Source: Xanthomonas fragariae (GTDB lineage Bacteria; Pseudomonadota; Gammaproteobacteria; Xanthomonadales; Xanthomonadaceae). Taken from it: a stretch of 64,000 nt of DNA. The translations under genes and the position numbers were made by a program. This document shows, piece by piece, positions 22,849 through 32,626 of the stretch; positions within the stretch are counted from its first letter, which is position 1; every line of letters begins with the position of its first letter. The notes under the pieces are model-generated. The model ran no database searches, had not been told where the DNA came from, and was given only the letters and a program-made list of their open reading frames with translations. Location: positions 1,736,001 through 1,800,000 of the forward strand of contig NZ_CP071955.1 of the NCBI RefSeq assembly GCF_017603965.1, given 5' to 3'.

Positions 22849-25209
22849 CTACGGCTGCGCACCCAGCCACGCTTCCAGTTCCGCAGCCGGCAACGGGCGT
22901 GAGAACAGATAGCCTTGCAGGACTTCGCAGCCGAGATCGGCGAGAAACAACCGCTGCGCTTCGTTTTCCACACCTTCGGCAACCACATGCTTGCGCAGAT
23001 GCGCGCCGATGCGTAGAACCGAGGTGGTGAGCGCGCGTGCGTCTTCGCTGTGTTCGATATCGCGTACGAAGCTCATGTCCAGTTTGAGTTCGTCGATCGG
23101 CAGGCGATGCAGATGGCTCAGGCTGGAGTAGCCGGTGCCGAAGTCGTCCAACGATAACGAGATGCCGGCTTCGCGAATGGCGTGCAGATTTTCCAGTACG
23201 TCGGGTTGCCCGGAAAGCATCACGCTCTCGGTCATTTCCAGAGTCAGGTCGGACGGCAGCATGCCCATGTCGGAGATCAACCGGAGCAGATCGGCGAGCA
23301 TGCGCGGGCTTTCGAAACTGCTGGCCGACAAGTTCACCGAGATGCGCGCTACCGGAACGCCGCGCCGGCGCCAATCGGCGATCTGCCGACACGCACTGCG
23401 CAGCACCCAATCGTTTAGCTGCGGCATCATGCCTTGTTCTTCGGCCACGGGCAGAAACCGGGCCGGCGAAATGGTGCCAAGCTGCGGATGATTCCAGCGC
23501 AGCAACGCTTCAACGCCATACAGCGCGTGTGGCGCGGCGCTAAGCAATTGCGGTTGGTAATGCAGTTGCAGCTGATTGCGACCGATCGCCTGGCGCAGTT
23601 CCGCTTCCAGCGCGACGCGCTCCTGCGCCATACGGTTCATGTCGGAGCTGAAAAAACGGAAACGTCCGCCGCCTTCCTTCTTGGCGCGATTCATTGCCAG
23701 ATCGGCATGCCGCAGCAGGATGTTGATGTCGCGCCCGTCTTCGGGAAACATCGCCACGCCGATGCTGGCCGACGGATGCACGGTCATATGGCCGACCGGC
23801 AGCGGGCCTGCGATGGTGCCAAGCAGGCGCTCGGCTACGGCAACGGCCTGCTCTGCACTGCACTGCGGCAGTGCAAGTGCGAATTCGTCGCCGACCAGGC
23901 GCGCCAGCATTGCGGTGGCAGTAAGTTGGTCGCCGATACGCAGCGCGATGTCGCGTAACAAACCATCGCCTACGGAGTGGCCCTGACTATCGTTGACCAG
24001 CTTGAAGCGATCGATATTGATGAACATCAACGCGGCCGGTTCGCCTGCGTATTCGGCCTGTGTCAGTGCCTGTTCGGCGCGCGCACTGAACATGAGGCGG
24101 TTGGGCAGGCCTGTGAGCGTGTCGTAGAACGCCAATTGATGCACGCGTTGGCGGATCTGCTCGCGTTCCAGTGCCAGTGTGCACAGCTGCTGGCATAAAT
24201 CGGTGAGTCGCACATGCCAGGCGTCGGCGCGCTGCGGCTTGCGGTAGTACAGCGCGAAGGTACCGAGCACGCGCGAGCTGTTGGAGCGGATCGGGGTGCT
24301 CCAGCAGGCGCGCAATCCCATCTGTAACAGGGTGTCGCGATACGGCGCGAACAACGGGTCGGTGGCGATGTCTTCCACCATCACCGCACGGCCGCGCCAG
24401 GCGGCAGTCCCGCAGGCGCTGGCGCCAGGGCCGATCTTCAACCGGTTGACCGCATCGGCATATTCGGGCGGCAGGCTGGGGGCAGCCAGCGATTGCAGGC
24501 AGCCCTGATTATCCGCACTCATCACCATGGCAAGCACGTCCGGTGCGATGCGTTCGACCTCGGTGCAGATCAGCGTCATCACTTCGATCAGCGGCCGCTC
24601 CTGTACCAGCGCTTCCAGCACGCGGTGCTGCAACACCTCATGCACCTTGGTATAGGTGATGTCGGTCAGCACCGTAACGTAATGCGATGGATTATGGTCG
24701 GCGTCGTAGATCGGATTGAAGTTGAGCGAAATCCATAGCGGTGTGCCGTCCTTGCGATAGACCAGCAAGTCGGCCTGAGTCTGCTGCAACGCATCGGCGC
24801 GTTCGCGGATGCGCGCCACTTCGCTCTGGTCGCTCTGCGCACGGGTCAACACATGCGATGGAATCTGACCGACCAGTTCGGCTTCGGTGTAGCCGAACAT
24901 GCGCTGGAAACCGTCGTTGGCGTAGAGCAGACGCGATTGCAGATCGCAGACGACGATGGCGCTACTGCTGCCATCCAACGCTTCGGCCAGCAGGCGCGAA
25001 CGGCATTCTTGGGGCTGCTCGCCGGCCTTGGCCACGCCGGCAGTGAAGGTGCCCGGCTTGATTGCGCCAGCAGTGATCGGGTCGGTCTTGATCGGGCCGG
25101 TGGTTGCTGCTGCGTGATCGGCCAGCACGTCCGCAGCGATAACCGAGACGGTCCCCCGTATGCCGGGAACCTCCGCCGGGTCGGTCGGGTGCGGGGGCCG
25201 GGCGGTCAT
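22849..25209 (-). CDS. PAS-GAF-GGDEF-EAL cyclic di-GMP protein
   Basis: The 786-residue protein has, in order, a PAS domain (about 70-190; VCDLQSRLLYANDGFQRMFG), a GAF domain (about 200-345), a GGDEF domain (about 355-520) and an EAL domain (about 530-785). The GGDEF signature is altered to VGDEF (ARLVGDEFALAL, about residue 440), so cyclase activity is doubtful. The EAL domain keeps EALLRW, DDFGTGYSSLSHL and VAEGVEN and so looks able to hydrolyse cyclic di-GMP. It is the last gene of a cheR-cheD-cheB-GGDEF/EAL operon, only six bases after cheB, which suggests a role in lowering cyclic di-GMP during motility. I see no membrane segment, so it is probably a cytoplasmic sensor. Confidence 0.92.
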   Translation of the reverse strand: MTARPPHPTDPAEVPGIRGTVSVIAADVLADHAAATTGPIKTDPITAGAIKPGTFTAGVAKAGEQPQECRSRLLAEALDGSSSAIVVCDLQSRLLYANDGFQRMFGYTEAELVGQIPSHVLTRAQSDQSEVARIRERADALQQTQADLLVYRKDGTPLWISLNFNPIYDADHNPSHYVTVLTDITYTKVHEVLQHRVLEALVQERPLIEVMTLICTEVERIAPDVLAMVMSADNQGCLQSLAAPSLPPEYADAVNRLKIGPGASACGTAAWRGRAVMVEDIATDPLFAPYRDTLLQMGLRACWSTPIRSNSSRVLGTFALYYRKPQRADAWHVRLTDLCQQLCTLALEREQIRQRVHQLAFYDTLTGLPNRLMFSARAEQALTQAEYAGEPAALMFINIDRFKLVNDSQGHSVGDGLLRDIALRIGDQLTATAMLARLVGDEFALALPQCSAEQAVAVAERLLGTIAGPLPVGHMTVHPSASIGVAMFPEDGRDINILLRHADLAMNRAKKEGGGRFRFFSSDMNRMAQERVALEAELRQAIGRNQLQLHYQPQLLSAAPHALYGVEALLRWNHPQLGTISPARFLPVAEEQGMMPQLNDWVLRSACRQIADWRRRGVPVARISVNLSASSFESPRMLADLLRLISDMGMLPSDLTLEMTESVMLSGQPDVLENLHAIREAGISLSLDDFGTGYSSLSHLHRLPIDELKLDMSFVRDIEHSEDARALTTSVLRIGAHLRKHVVAEGVENEAQRLFLADLGCEVLQGYLFSRPLPAAELEAWLGAQP

Positions 25210-25215
25210 GCGGGA

Positions 25216-26292
25216 TCAGCGCGCCTGCGCCGACAGCGCGATCAGGCGTTCTGCAACGCGATCCAACGGCACAACTTCCTGTGCGGCACCAAGTTTGTAG
25301 GCAGCGCCGGGCATGCCCCAGACCACGCTGCTGGCTTCGTCCTGCACCAGCGTAGGTGCACCGGCCTGCAGCATTTCCAGCAGGCCGCGTGCGCCGTCGT
25401 CGCCCATGCCGGTCAGGATGGCACCGACCGCGTTGGGGCCGGCGTTGGCGGCCACGGAACGGAACAGCACGTCCACCGCCGGCTTGTGGCGATTGACCGG
25501 CGGGCCGTCGTCGATGCGGCAGCGCCAGCGGGCACCGTCGCGGATAATGCGCAGATGCTGGCCGCCTGGTGGCAGATAGGCGTGGCCTGGCAGGATCGCT
25601 TCGCCGTCGCTGGCTTCGCGCACCGACATCGCCGAATGACGATTCAGGCGTTCGGCAAAGGCGGTACTGAAGCTGGCCGGCAGATGCTGGGTCATCACCA
25701 CCGCCGGGGCATCGGCAGGCATGTGTTCGAGCACCACGCGCAACGCTTCGGTGCCACCGGCAGAGGCGCCAATCGCAATCAGGCGATCGGTGGTGCGGAA
25801 GCGCAGCGCGCTGCCGGGCACCGGTGCGGAGTGCATGTCCAAGATGACCTTGGGCGCACTTGGGCGATTCAGCGCGCTGACCTTGGCCTTGGCGGCCATC
25901 TTGACCTTGCTGACGATCTCTTCGGCATAGTCTTCCAGCCCGCGCGCGAGGTCGATCTTGGGCTTGGAAACGAAGTCCACTGCGCCCAGCGACAAGGCTT
26001 GCAAGGTGGTGTCGGCGCCGCGTTCGGTCAGCGATGAAATCATCACTACCGGGGTTGGGCGCAGGCGCATGAGATTTTCCAGAAACACCAGACCGTCCAT
26101 GCGCGGCATTTCCACATCCAGCGTGATCACGTCCGGATTGAGGCGTTTGATTTTTTCGCGTGCCAGGATCGGGTCGGCGGCCGAGCCGATGACTTCGATG
26201 CCGGGGTCGCGCGAAAGAATTTCGGTGAGCATCTGGCGCACGACCGCCGAGTCGTCGACGATCAATACGCGCACAGGGGTTTCCAGCGTCAT
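25216..26292 (-). CDS. cheB: CheB, chemoreceptor methylesterase/glutamine deamidase
   Basis: The 358-residue protein is a receiver domain (acidic pair D13/D14, phospho-acceptor D59 in [10 protein letters not shown]) linked to a methylesterase domain. The catalytic triad motifs are [10 protein letters not shown] (Ser), MTQHLPASF (His) and [11 protein letters not shown] (Asp). It removes methyl groups from receptors for adaptation and can deamidate glutamines. I chose ATG 26292 because it overlaps the cheD stop (ATGA) and gives the normal CheB start; an open frame continues upstream but is not conserved-looking. It is co-transcribed with cheR and cheD. Confidence 0.96.
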   Translation of the reverse strand: MTLETPVRVLIVDDSAVVRQMLTEILSRDPGIEVIGSAADPILAREKIKRLNPDVITLDVEMPRMDGLVFLENLMRLRPTPVVMISSLTERGADTTLQALSLGAVDFVSKPKIDLARGLEDYAEEIVSKVKMAAKAKVSALNRPSAPKVILDMHSAPVPGSALRFRTTDRLIAIGASAGGTEALRVVLEHMPADAPAVVMTQHLPASFSTAFAERLNRHSAMSVREASDGEAILPGHAYLPPGGQHLRIIRDGARWRCRIDDGPPVNRHKPAVDVLFRSVAANAGPNAVGAILTGMGDDGARGLLEMLQAGAPTLVQDEASSVVWGMPGAAYKLGAAQEVVPLDRVAERLIALSAQAR

Positions 26293-26879
26293 TCGAACAA
26301 CTCCACTCCACCGGTGATCGGTGCTTTGGACAGACGGGCACGCACGGCCGATTCGGCGACGGCGACTTCGTGTGCGTGCGGCAAACGCTGCACGACGACG
26401 CGGCCGGTCGTCGGGAAGAACCACACCTTACGCGGATGGATGCCACACAGATCTTCGGCAATGATGGGAATGTGTTCGGCCTGCAGATACTGGCGCACGA
26501 ATTCAGCGTTGCGCGTGCCCACCGGGTTGCTGGTGAAACCCTTGAGCACGTTGGCGCCACCGAAAACTTTTGCTTCGATCCGATTGCGATGCGCGCCGCG
26601 CTTGAGCATGTCGTTGATCAGCAACTCCATCGCATAACTGCCATAGCGCGCAGGTGCGCCATCGCCAACCTGGCCTTCCGGCAGCAGGAAGTGGTTCATA
26701 CCGCCGATCTTCAGCACCGGGTCGCGAAGGCAAGCGGCAACACACGATCCCAAGGTGGTCGTCAATGCGGTGTCGTCGTCGACCACCAGATATTGGGTGG
26801 GCAGCAGCTTGGCGGTAATGGTCTTGAAGCGCGAATCGCGGTAGCGCATGACATCGTCGACCTGCACGGCAGTACTCAT
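26289..26879 (-). CDS. cheD: CheD, chemoreceptor glutamine deamidase
   Basis: The 196-residue protein deamidates glutamines at receptor methylation sites. The catalytic cysteine is C46 in [10 protein letters not shown] and the histidine lies in [10 protein letters not shown], both typical of CheD. The stretch KVFGGANVL is also family-typical. The ATG at 26879 overlaps the cheR stop and the TGA overlaps the cheB start, so three genes are chained by ATGA overlaps. No CheC is visible in the window. Confidence 0.95.
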   Translation of the reverse strand: MSTAVQVDDVMRYRDSRFKTITAKLLPTQYLVVDDDTALTTTLGSCVAACLRDPVLKIGGMNHFLLPEGQVGDGAPARYGSYAMELLINDMLKRGAHRNRIEAKVFGGANVLKGFTSNPVGTRNAEFVRQYLQAEHIPIIAEDLCGIHPRKVWFFPTTGRVVVQRLPHAHEVAVAESAVRARLSKAPITGGVELFE

Positions 26880-27736
26880 GCAGACGCTCCCCCGCGCGGG
26901 GCGCGCCGATACAGCGTGCGTCCGCACGGCTGGATCAGATCGGCCGCGTGCAGGTAGTTCTCCGAGTGCCCGGTATACAGCAGGCCGTCGTCGCCCATGT
27001 GGCTGACCAGACGCGACAAGATGCCGCGCTGTGTGGGCTTGTCGAAATAGATCATCACGTTGCGGCAGAACAGCGCCGCGTACGGGCCGCCGACGTCGTA
27101 CCGCGGCGAGAGCAGGTTCAATTGCCGGAATTGGATGAGCTGGCGCAGCGCCGGAATGACCCGGCACTTGCCGTCGTTGGGGCCGCTGCCGCGTTGGAAG
27201 TACTTGCGCTTGATCGAAGCATCCAGCGAGGCGAGGCGATCGATGGCGTAGACGCCGCGCGAGGCGGTTTCCAGCACCTGGGTATCGACGTCGGTGGCCA
27301 CGATGCTCACCGGCGGGGTCAGCGAACCGAAAGCTTCGCACGCGGTGATGGCAATCGAATAGGGCTCCTCACCGGTGGATGCCGCGCACGACCAGATATT
27401 GAGCGGTGCTTGCGAAGCGCGCTTTTGCAGTTCTTCGCGCAGCTTGTCGAAGTGGTGCGGCTCACGGAAGAACGAGGTCAGGTTGGTGGTCAGCGCGTTG
27501 GTGAACGCCTGCCATTCTTCTTCGTCGTGGCCTACTTCCAGTTGGTCGAGGTAATCGCGGAAGGAGCGCAGGCCAAGCACGCGCAAACGACGCGACAGAC
27601 GGCCATACACCATGTCGCGCTTGGCCGGAGCCAGCGCGATGCCGACACGCTGATAAATCAGGTCGCAGACGCGCTTGAAGTCGCGGTCGTCGAAATCAAA
27701 TTCGCGTGTGTCTGAAGCGGAAGTCGTAGTCGTCAT
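26876..27736 (-). CDS. cheR: CheR, chemoreceptor methyltransferase
   Basis: The 286-residue CheR transfers methyl groups from S-adenosylmethionine to receptor glutamates. An N-terminal helical domain is followed by the SAM-binding domain with [17 protein letters not shown] and [11 protein letters not shown], and [14 protein letters not shown] is the typical NVLIYF-like motif. CheR can be tethered by a C-terminal pentapeptide on receptors, and four receptors in this window end with such a peptide. It is the first gene of its operon, 28 bases downstream of a sigma-28-like promoter. Confidence 0.96.
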   Translation of the reverse strand: MTTTTSASDTREFDFDDRDFKRVCDLIYQRVGIALAPAKRDMVYGRLSRRLRVLGLRSFRDYLDQLEVGHDEEEWQAFTNALTTNLTSFFREPHHFDKLREELQKRASQAPLNIWSCAASTGEEPYSIAITACEAFGSLTPPVSIVATDVDTQVLETASRGVYAIDRLASLDASIKRKYFQRGSGPNDGKCRVIPALRQLIQFRQLNLLSPRYDVGGPYAALFCRNVMIYFDKPTQRGILSRLVSHMGDDGLLYTGHSENYLHAADLIQPCGRTLYRRAPRGGASA

Positions 27737-27764
27737 ATCCGTACGCGTCGTTAGCTATCACCCG

Positions 27765-27792
27765 GTATCGGCCATGTGGTCGCGCAACTGAA
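27765..27792 (-). promoter_or_regulatory. Sigma-28 (FliA)-type promoter of cheR-cheD-cheB operon
   Basis: Read on the minus strand: TTCAGTTG, 12 bases, GCCGATAC. The -10 matches the FliA consensus GCCGATAA except for the last base. The -35 matches TAAAGTTT in five of eight positions, with a spacer one base longer than usual. The transcription start would lie about 20 bases before the cheR ATG. Confidence 0.6.
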
Positions 27793-27921
27793 GGGCCAAT
27801 GCATCGACCGACTCGGTTGGGTCCAGTTCTGCCGTGAGACGCGGCAACGCTGGTATAAGTCGGCCCGCATCGGCGCATCGGCGCATCGCCACGCGCCTGG
27901 GCATGGCGATGTGCGAGGCGA

Positions 27922-28041
27922 TTACTTGATGGTGACGAACTTCAGGTTGGCCGGGGAACCGACTTCGATTTCGGCACGCGGGCTGTCGCGCTGTATCTTG
28001 CAGAGTATGCAGACGTCTTGAATCCGAAAAAGGTGATTCAT
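27922..28041 (-). CDS. Small unknown protein, 39 residues
   Basis: The frame reads MNHLFRIQDVCILCK and ends in a charged then beta-like tail (SPRAEIEVGSPANLKFVTIK). Codons in the second half are the GC-ending type used by neighbouring genes, so it may be a real small gene or the surviving end of a larger one. It has a CxxC pair (CILC). I see only a weak ribosome site. It lies between the cheR promoter and a palindromic repeat copy. I do not recognise the family. Confidence 0.3.
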   Translation of the reverse strand: MNHLFRIQDVCILCKIQRDSPRAEIEVGSPANLKFVTIK

Positions 28042-28112
28042 GCAGCACTTCAATCTGGTTGTGCCTGGCGTGTCGGGAGCTTCCTGACACGCGATGATCG
28101 TGGAGCAACCGC

Positions 28113-28260
28113 TAAGAGCGGCTAACAAAACGACTGCGCTCACCGCCAGGGGCGCGCGGCCGGTGCTCGGAATCGGCATGTACCACGCGTACACTGCGGT
28201 TCCTGCGCGCCGTCCGCACCCACCTGACGACTGCTCGCTACGTTCTGTTAGCCGCTCTTA
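28113..28260. mobile_element. Palindromic MITE-like element, copy 4
   Basis: The core is 28116-28257 (142 bp), with TAA on the left (28113-28115) and TTA on the right (28258-28260). These flanks are both T-W-A but not identical. The terminal inverted repeats match except for one base on the right (CGTTCTG). It lies between cheW and the small gene upstream of cheR. Confidence 0.83.
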
Positions 28261-28391
28261 AAAGTGATGCCGCCGCCAGATGCGTGTGGTCGGCGTCGGC
28301 GGTCGCGATATGCATGTTGTACATAGCAGCTTCTGCACGCCCTCAACACCTCCGTCGCGACCGCTGGCGATGTTGAAGTCAGCCGTTCGAA

Positions 28392-28874
28392 TCAGGCTGC
28401 TTCTTCAACCAGCTGCTGACCAAGCTCGGTGCTGTCCAGCAAGGTTTCGATATCCAACAGGATCAACATGCGATCGTCCTGGGTGCCGATACCGGAGATG
28501 AAACGGGTGTCGACCGCAGCGCCGAACTCGGGCGTCGGGCGGATCTGATCGTCGTTGAGCGGAATCACGTCCGAGACGCTATCCACCACGATGCCAACCA
28601 CACGGTCTTCGACGTTGAGCACGATCATCACAGTAAAGGCGTCGTAGCGCGCTTCTTTCAGCCGCAGCTTCAGGCGCAGATCGATCACCGGCACGATGGT
28701 GCCGCGCAGGTTGATCACACCCTTGATGTAGTCGGGAGCGTCGGGCAGGCGAGTGACCGAATCATAGCCGCGGATTTCCTGCACTTTCAGGATGTCTACG
28801 CCGTAGTGTTCTTCGCCCAAAGCGAAGCTGAGGAATTCACCACCGGTGCCGGTGGCAGTGCTTTTGTCGTTCAT
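28392..28874 (-). CDS. cheW: CheW chemotaxis coupling protein
   Basis: The 160-residue CheW couples receptors to the kinase CheA. Family-typical stretches are FLSFALGEEHYGVDILKVQE, YIKGVINLRGTIVPVIDLRL and VVGIVVDSVSDVIPL. Two SH3-like subdomains fill the protein and no extra domain is present. A near-consensus sigma-28 promoter lies upstream. It is probably transcribed alone, because a repeat copy separates it from the cheR operon. Confidence 0.96.
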   Translation of the reverse strand: MNDKSTATGTGGEFLSFALGEEHYGVDILKVQEIRGYDSVTRLPDAPDYIKGVINLRGTIVPVIDLRLKLRLKEARYDAFTVMIVLNVEDRVVGIVVDSVSDVIPLNDDQIRPTPEFGAAVDTRFISGIGTQDDRMLILLDIETLLDSTELGQQLVEEAA

Positions 28875-28947
28875 GGAAACTCCGGGCGTTGCGGCTGAGT
28901 GTCAGGTTGCGTCAGAAGATTGCGGCAGCAATAGGGTTGCCCTAGCA

Positions 28948-28974
28948 ACATCGGCGCAGCGGGCAGCAACTTTA
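28948..28974 (-). promoter_or_regulatory. Sigma-28 (FliA)-type promoter of cheW
   Basis: Read on the minus strand: TAAAGTTG, 11 bases, GCCGATGT. This is a close match to TAAAGTTT-N11-GCCGATAA, placed between the ycgR stop (29004) and the cheW start (28874). Confidence 0.85.
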
Positions 28975-29003
28975 GGTGCGTGCTCCGCGCCGTGCGGGCA
29001 GGT

Positions 29004-29783
29004 TCAGAACGTGCTGCTCTTGTGGGCATTGCGCTGGCGGTCCACCCGGAGGATGTAGCGCTGGATGGTTTCGTCGGCGCCGCGCGGCAAGTCGCTGAAC
29101 TGCATACTGGCGCGGACGCTCTCGCTGCCGTTGGGCAGTGTCTGCTTGTACTGGCTGCATACTGTGAGCGGCAGCGTGATCGGCGCGGCGTCGGGCAGCT
29201 GCAGGGTGCAGTTGCGGTAGGTATGCTGCGGTTCGAGCAACGGCATGCCGTCGGTGAGCGACACCGCAACGCCGCCGCTGCTGATGTCGATCACGCGTAG
29301 CTGCAGATCGAATGCGCCGCCCTGGGCCTGGTGGATGATGCAGATGGGCGATTCGGTGATCGGCGTTTCCAGCCTGTACGATTCGCGCCGCTGCATGTGG
29401 TGCATCGCGTCGGGCAGGTCGACGCGGAAAGCGACATGGATGTCGTGCTCCCTCCGCTCGGCTTTTTTCAGCCTGAAACGGATGTCGACCCGTTTCAGCT
29501 GCGCGTAGCACAGCAGGTAGTCGGCGCCTTCGATAGCGCGATTGGAGGCGTCGCTGTGGCTGCCGTCAAGAATCACGCAGTTGTCGTCTTCGTCCACTTC
29601 CAGCACGGCGGTGGCCACGACCATGTCGCGGCCGGCCACATGCATGGTCACCACGGCGCGTTGGTCGAGCAGCTGGCGCAGCAATCCACGGATCTGCCGC
29701 TTGTTGCGCAGCACATAGCGCTCGTCACCTTCGGCCAGGTGGTCGGCGTCGTGGTCCAGCTCCGGGGTATCGCCTTGGGACAT
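29004..29783 (-). CDS. ycgR: YcgR-like PilZ flagellar brake protein
   Basis: The 259-residue protein has an N-terminal YcgR domain followed by a PilZ domain. The cyclic di-GMP-binding motifs are MQRRESYRLETP (the RxxxR element, about 131-142) and DISSGGVAVSL (the [D/N]xSxxG element, about 166-176). YcgR binds cyclic di-GMP and then slows or biases the flagellar motor. I chose ATG 29783; a GTG four codons upstream (29795) is possible. A sigma-28-type promoter precedes it. The neighbouring EAL and HD-GYP genes suggest it reports local cyclic di-GMP to the motor. Confidence 0.9.
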   Translation of the reverse strand: MSQGDTPELDHDADHLAEGDERYVLRNKRQIRGLLRQLLDQRAVVTMHVAGRDMVVATAVLEVDEDDNCVILDGSHSDASNRAIEGADYLLCYAQLKRVDIRFRLKKAERREHDIHVAFRVDLPDAMHHMQRRESYRLETPITESPICIIHQAQGGAFDLQLRVIDISSGGVAVSLTDGMPLLEPQHTYRNCTLQLPDAAPITLPLTVCSQYKQTLPNGSESVRASMQFSDLPRGADETIQRYILRVDRQRNAHKSSTF

Positions 29784-29841
29784 GGGTATAAGCACAGTGA
29801 AAGCGGGAGTGCGCCAGGACGGATGTCTCGGTGTTGCTTTG

Positions 29842-29867
29842 ATATCGGCGGTCAGGCCGAATCTTTA
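29842..29867 (-). promoter_or_regulatory. Sigma-28 (FliA)-type promoter of ycgR
   Basis: Read on the minus strand: TAAAGATT, 10 bases, GCCGATAT. The motif is strong, but the spacer is one base shorter than usual. The TA of the -35 is shared with the TAA that flanks a palindromic repeat copy starting at 29869. Confidence 0.7.
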
Positions 29868-29997
29868 AGAGCGGCTAACAAAACGACTGCGCGCTCCGCC
29901 AAGCGGGCGTGGCCGGTGCTCGGAATCGGCATGTACCACGCGTACATTCCGGTTCCTCCGCGCCGTCCCCACTCACCTGACGACTGCTCGCTACGTT
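29866..29997. mobile_element. Palindromic MITE-like element, copy 5 (right end lost)
   Basis: The left flank is TAA (29866-29868) and the core runs from 29869 to the CTACGTT at 29991-29997, where it breaks off. The next base begins a chemoreceptor gene fragment. The last 13 or so bases of the right inverted repeat are missing. Confidence 0.8.
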
Positions 29998-29999
29998 AA

Positions 30000-30100
30000 G
30001 GCGATGCCGTCGATGGACGCGGATGATCTGGGCGATCTTCTTGGAAGAGGTGTCGATGTCGGCCATGGTGGTGACCACACGGCCGACCATATGGTCACGG
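30000..30100 (-). pseudogene. Chemoreceptor signalling-domain fragment
   Basis: On the minus strand this stretch encodes VVTTMADIDTSSKKIAQII followed by a frame-disturbed remainder. It corresponds to the [19 protein letters not shown] part of the neighbouring receptors' cytoplasmic domain. Only about 30 codons survive. It joins directly to the broken end of the repeat copy, so a deletion probably removed both the rest of this receptor gene and the repeat's right end. Confidence 0.75.
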
Positions 30101-30224
30101 TGCTCCAGTGGGCGTGCAAAAAAAAGGGCCGCTTTCCCCTCGCAAGGGAAGCGACCCGGAAGACCCGCGCACAACGAATCGAACCACTTTCGAATGATGA
30201 GGGTTGCCAACTGCGGTATTGCTT

Positions 30225-30367
30225 GAAAAGGTGATCTGGGCGCTTGCGCAGGCAGAAGGCGGGGGTGCGGCCGATCCAAAATGGCGCATCGGCCGCGCCC
30301 ACTGCGATTCCTGCGCGCCGTTCCTACCTGCTCGGCAACTGCCCGTTACGTGCTGCAGCCGCGCTTA
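30225..30367. mobile_element. Decayed copy of the palindromic element on tsr1 stop
   Basis: From about 30240 to 30365 the sequence aligns to the intact copies (AGGCGGG, GCGGCCG and CTGCGATTCCTGCGCGCCGT are shared or nearly so). The left end is hardly recognisable. The right flank TTA (30365-30367) is the complement of the tsr1 TAA stop codon, the same arrangement as at rpfB. Confidence 0.6.
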
Positions 30368-32626
30368 AAACTCACGCCAGTCGCCTGGTCCTGCAGCCGA
30401 TGTCAATGGACCGGTCGTGCTGCGACGTGGCACTGCCAAGGCGGCAGTTGCACGTGCCGCCGGACGCGCCACCGAGCGTGCATTGGTCGGTGCATTGGCA
30501 ATCGCCGATAACTGCCGCGCCACTGGTGCCTGCGCGGCGACCTTGAACACCGCAACCGTTTCGGTAAGTTGCTGGGCCTGTTCCTCCATCGCGCGTGCGG
30601 CGGCGGTGGCTTCTTCCACCAGCGCGGCGTTTTGCTGCGTCGTTTCGTCCATCTGGGTGACGGTCTGGTTGACCTGTTCGATGCTGGCCGATTGCTCCTG
30701 CGAGGCGGCGGAGATTTCGCCCATGATGTCGGTGACGCGTTGCACCGACGACACGATCTCGGCCATGGTCTTGCCGGCTTGGTCCACCAGCTGCGAGCCG
30801 TCGGCCACGCGTTGCACCGAGTCGCCGATCAGGTCCTTTATCTCCTTCGCTGCGGCGGAGGAGCGCTGCGCCAGCGTGCGGACTTCGGACGCCACCACCG
30901 CAAATCCGCGGCCTTGTTCGCCGGCACGTGCAGCTTCCACCGCTGCGTTCAAGGCCAGGATATTGGTCTGGAAGGCGATGCCATCGATGACGCTGATGAT
31001 ATCGGCGATTTTCTTGGACGAGGTTTCGATCCCGGCCATGGTCTCGACCACCTTGCCAACGACTGCGCCGCCCTGCGAGGCCACGCTGGCTGCGCCGATC
31101 GCCAGTTGATTGGCCTGACGCGCGCCCTCGGCGTTCTGCTTGACTGTGGAGGTAAGCTCTTCCATCGATGCAGCGGTTTCTTCGAGATTGGCGGCTTGTT
31201 GTTCGGTGCGCTGCGATAGGTCCTGATTGCCCGCTGCAATCTCGGTGGCCGCAGCATTGATCGAGACCGCCGAGTGCTGGATATGCCCGACGATGCCGGC
31301 CAATTGCGTAACGGTGGCATTGGCATCGTCGCGCATCTGTGCAAAAACGCCCTTGAACTCGCCCTCCATGCGTGCGGTCAGGTCGCCTGCGGCAATCGCC
31401 TGCAACATGCCCGACAGCGACTGCAGGCTGCCGTCGGCGGTGGCCATCAATTGGTTCAGGCTGTCCACCATCACCCGGAAGTCGTACTGGAACTGAGCCG
31501 CGTCGCCGCGAGCGCTGAAGTCGCCATTGGCGGCGGCTTGCGCCAGGTGCTTGATCTGCTGATTCATCGACGCCAGATTGGCCTTGACCTGCGCCATTGT
31601 GTCGGTGAGCTTTGCTTTTTCGCCGGGCAGGGTGTCCATGTCCTCGCTGAGGTCGCCGATTGCATAGCGGCCCATGATCTGCGCCAGGCGCAGCGTGACC
31701 TGGATGTGGCTGTCGACCAAGGAATTGGTGTCGTCGGCCATGCGGCCATAATCGCCGGGGAATGCGCTGGCATCCATGCGGAAACTGACTTGGCCTTCAT
31801 CGTGGCGCCTGGCCATGTCCAACTGTGCGGTAATCAGGTTGCGCACCTGCAACTGCATCTTGTCCATAGCCTGCAACAAGCGGCCGGTTTCGTCGTTGGC
31901 GTCGGTATGCACTGCGTTATCGAGCCGGCCCTCGGCGATTGCTTCAGCCGCGCGGGTGGCACGGCTCAGCGGTTGGGTCAGACTGCGGGTGATCAGCAAG
32001 CCCAGTGTGCCGCTCAGCACCACCACCAGCAGCGACCCACCGATCAGCAGCTTGCGCGAGTCGTCCATCGACTCCAGTGCCACGGTGGCTACTTCGAGGG
32101 CCAGCTTGTCTTGCAGCGCAATGTTCTCGCCGATCTTGTTCTGCCATTGCTCCAGCGCCGGTGCGGCCTTGGTCAGCAGCAACGGGAGCGCCTGGTCGCG
32201 ATGGCCCGCCTTCACCAGTTCGATGACTTTATTGTTCAACTCTCTCACCGCGGCAGTGCGCCGATCGATGTCGTCGCGGATGGCTTGGCCCTGCGCCGAC
32301 GTCGGCATCGCATACAAGGCTTCGCGTGCTTTGCCGTAGTCGGCACGCCCAGACTTGATCGCCTCGATAAATTTCAGGTTTTCTTCGTTACTTGTGGGCA
32401 GCACGATGTTGCGCACTTGCGCGGCGATGGTGTAATTGGCATTCATCATGTCGTTGGAGAGTCGGATCTTCACCATATTCTGGTGCACCAGATCGTCGAC
32501 GAGTGCGCGTGCCGAGATCAGCCCGCGGTAACCGATGAAGGTGATAAAACCTGACAACAGAATCAGCACGGTGAATGCCGCAGCCAACCGTGGCCCGACC
32601 TTGAAACGTAGCAAAAGAGAGTTCAT
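30365..32626 (-). CDS. Methyl-accepting chemotaxis protein 1
   Basis: The 753-residue receptor starts at ATG 32626 ([18 protein letters not shown]). It has a first membrane segment (about 12-32), a four-helix-bundle periplasmic domain (about 35-185), a second membrane segment ending in [24 protein letters not shown] regions, and a long coiled-coil signalling domain. The CheA/CheW-contacting hairpin tip is in [20 protein letters not shown]. The C terminus DWREF resembles the CheR-binding pentapeptide of high-abundance enterobacterial receptors. The ligand is unknown. Its stop coincides with a decayed repeat copy. Confidence 0.95.
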   Translation of the reverse strand: MNSLLLRFKVGPRLAAAFTVLILLSGFITFIGYRGLISARALVDDLVHQNMVKIRLSNDMMNANYTIAAQVRNIVLPTSNEENLKFIEAIKSGRADYGKAREALYAMPTSAQGQAIRDDIDRRTAAVRELNNKVIELVKAGHRDQALPLLLTKAAPALEQWQNKIGENIALQDKLALEVATVALESMDDSRKLLIGGSLLVVVLSGTLGLLITRSLTQPLSRATRAAEAIAEGRLDNAVHTDANDETGRLLQAMDKMQLQVRNLITAQLDMARRHDEGQVSFRMDASAFPGDYGRMADDTNSLVDSHIQVTLRLAQIMGRYAIGDLSEDMDTLPGEKAKLTDTMAQVKANLASMNQQIKHLAQAAANGDFSARGDAAQFQYDFRVMVDSLNQLMATADGSLQSLSGMLQAIAAGDLTARMEGEFKGVFAQMRDDANATVTQLAGIVGHIQHSAVSINAAATEIAAGNQDLSQRTEQQAANLEETAASMEELTSTVKQNAEGARQANQLAIGAASVASQGGAVVGKVVETMAGIETSSKKIADIISVIDGIAFQTNILALNAAVEAARAGEQGRGFAVVASEVRTLAQRSSAAAKEIKDLIGDSVQRVADGSQLVDQAGKTMAEIVSSVQRVTDIMGEISAASQEQSASIEQVNQTVTQMDETTQQNAALVEEATAAARAMEEQAQQLTETVAVFKVAAQAPVARQLSAIANAPTNARSVARPAARATAALAVPRRSTTGPLTSAAGPGDWREF

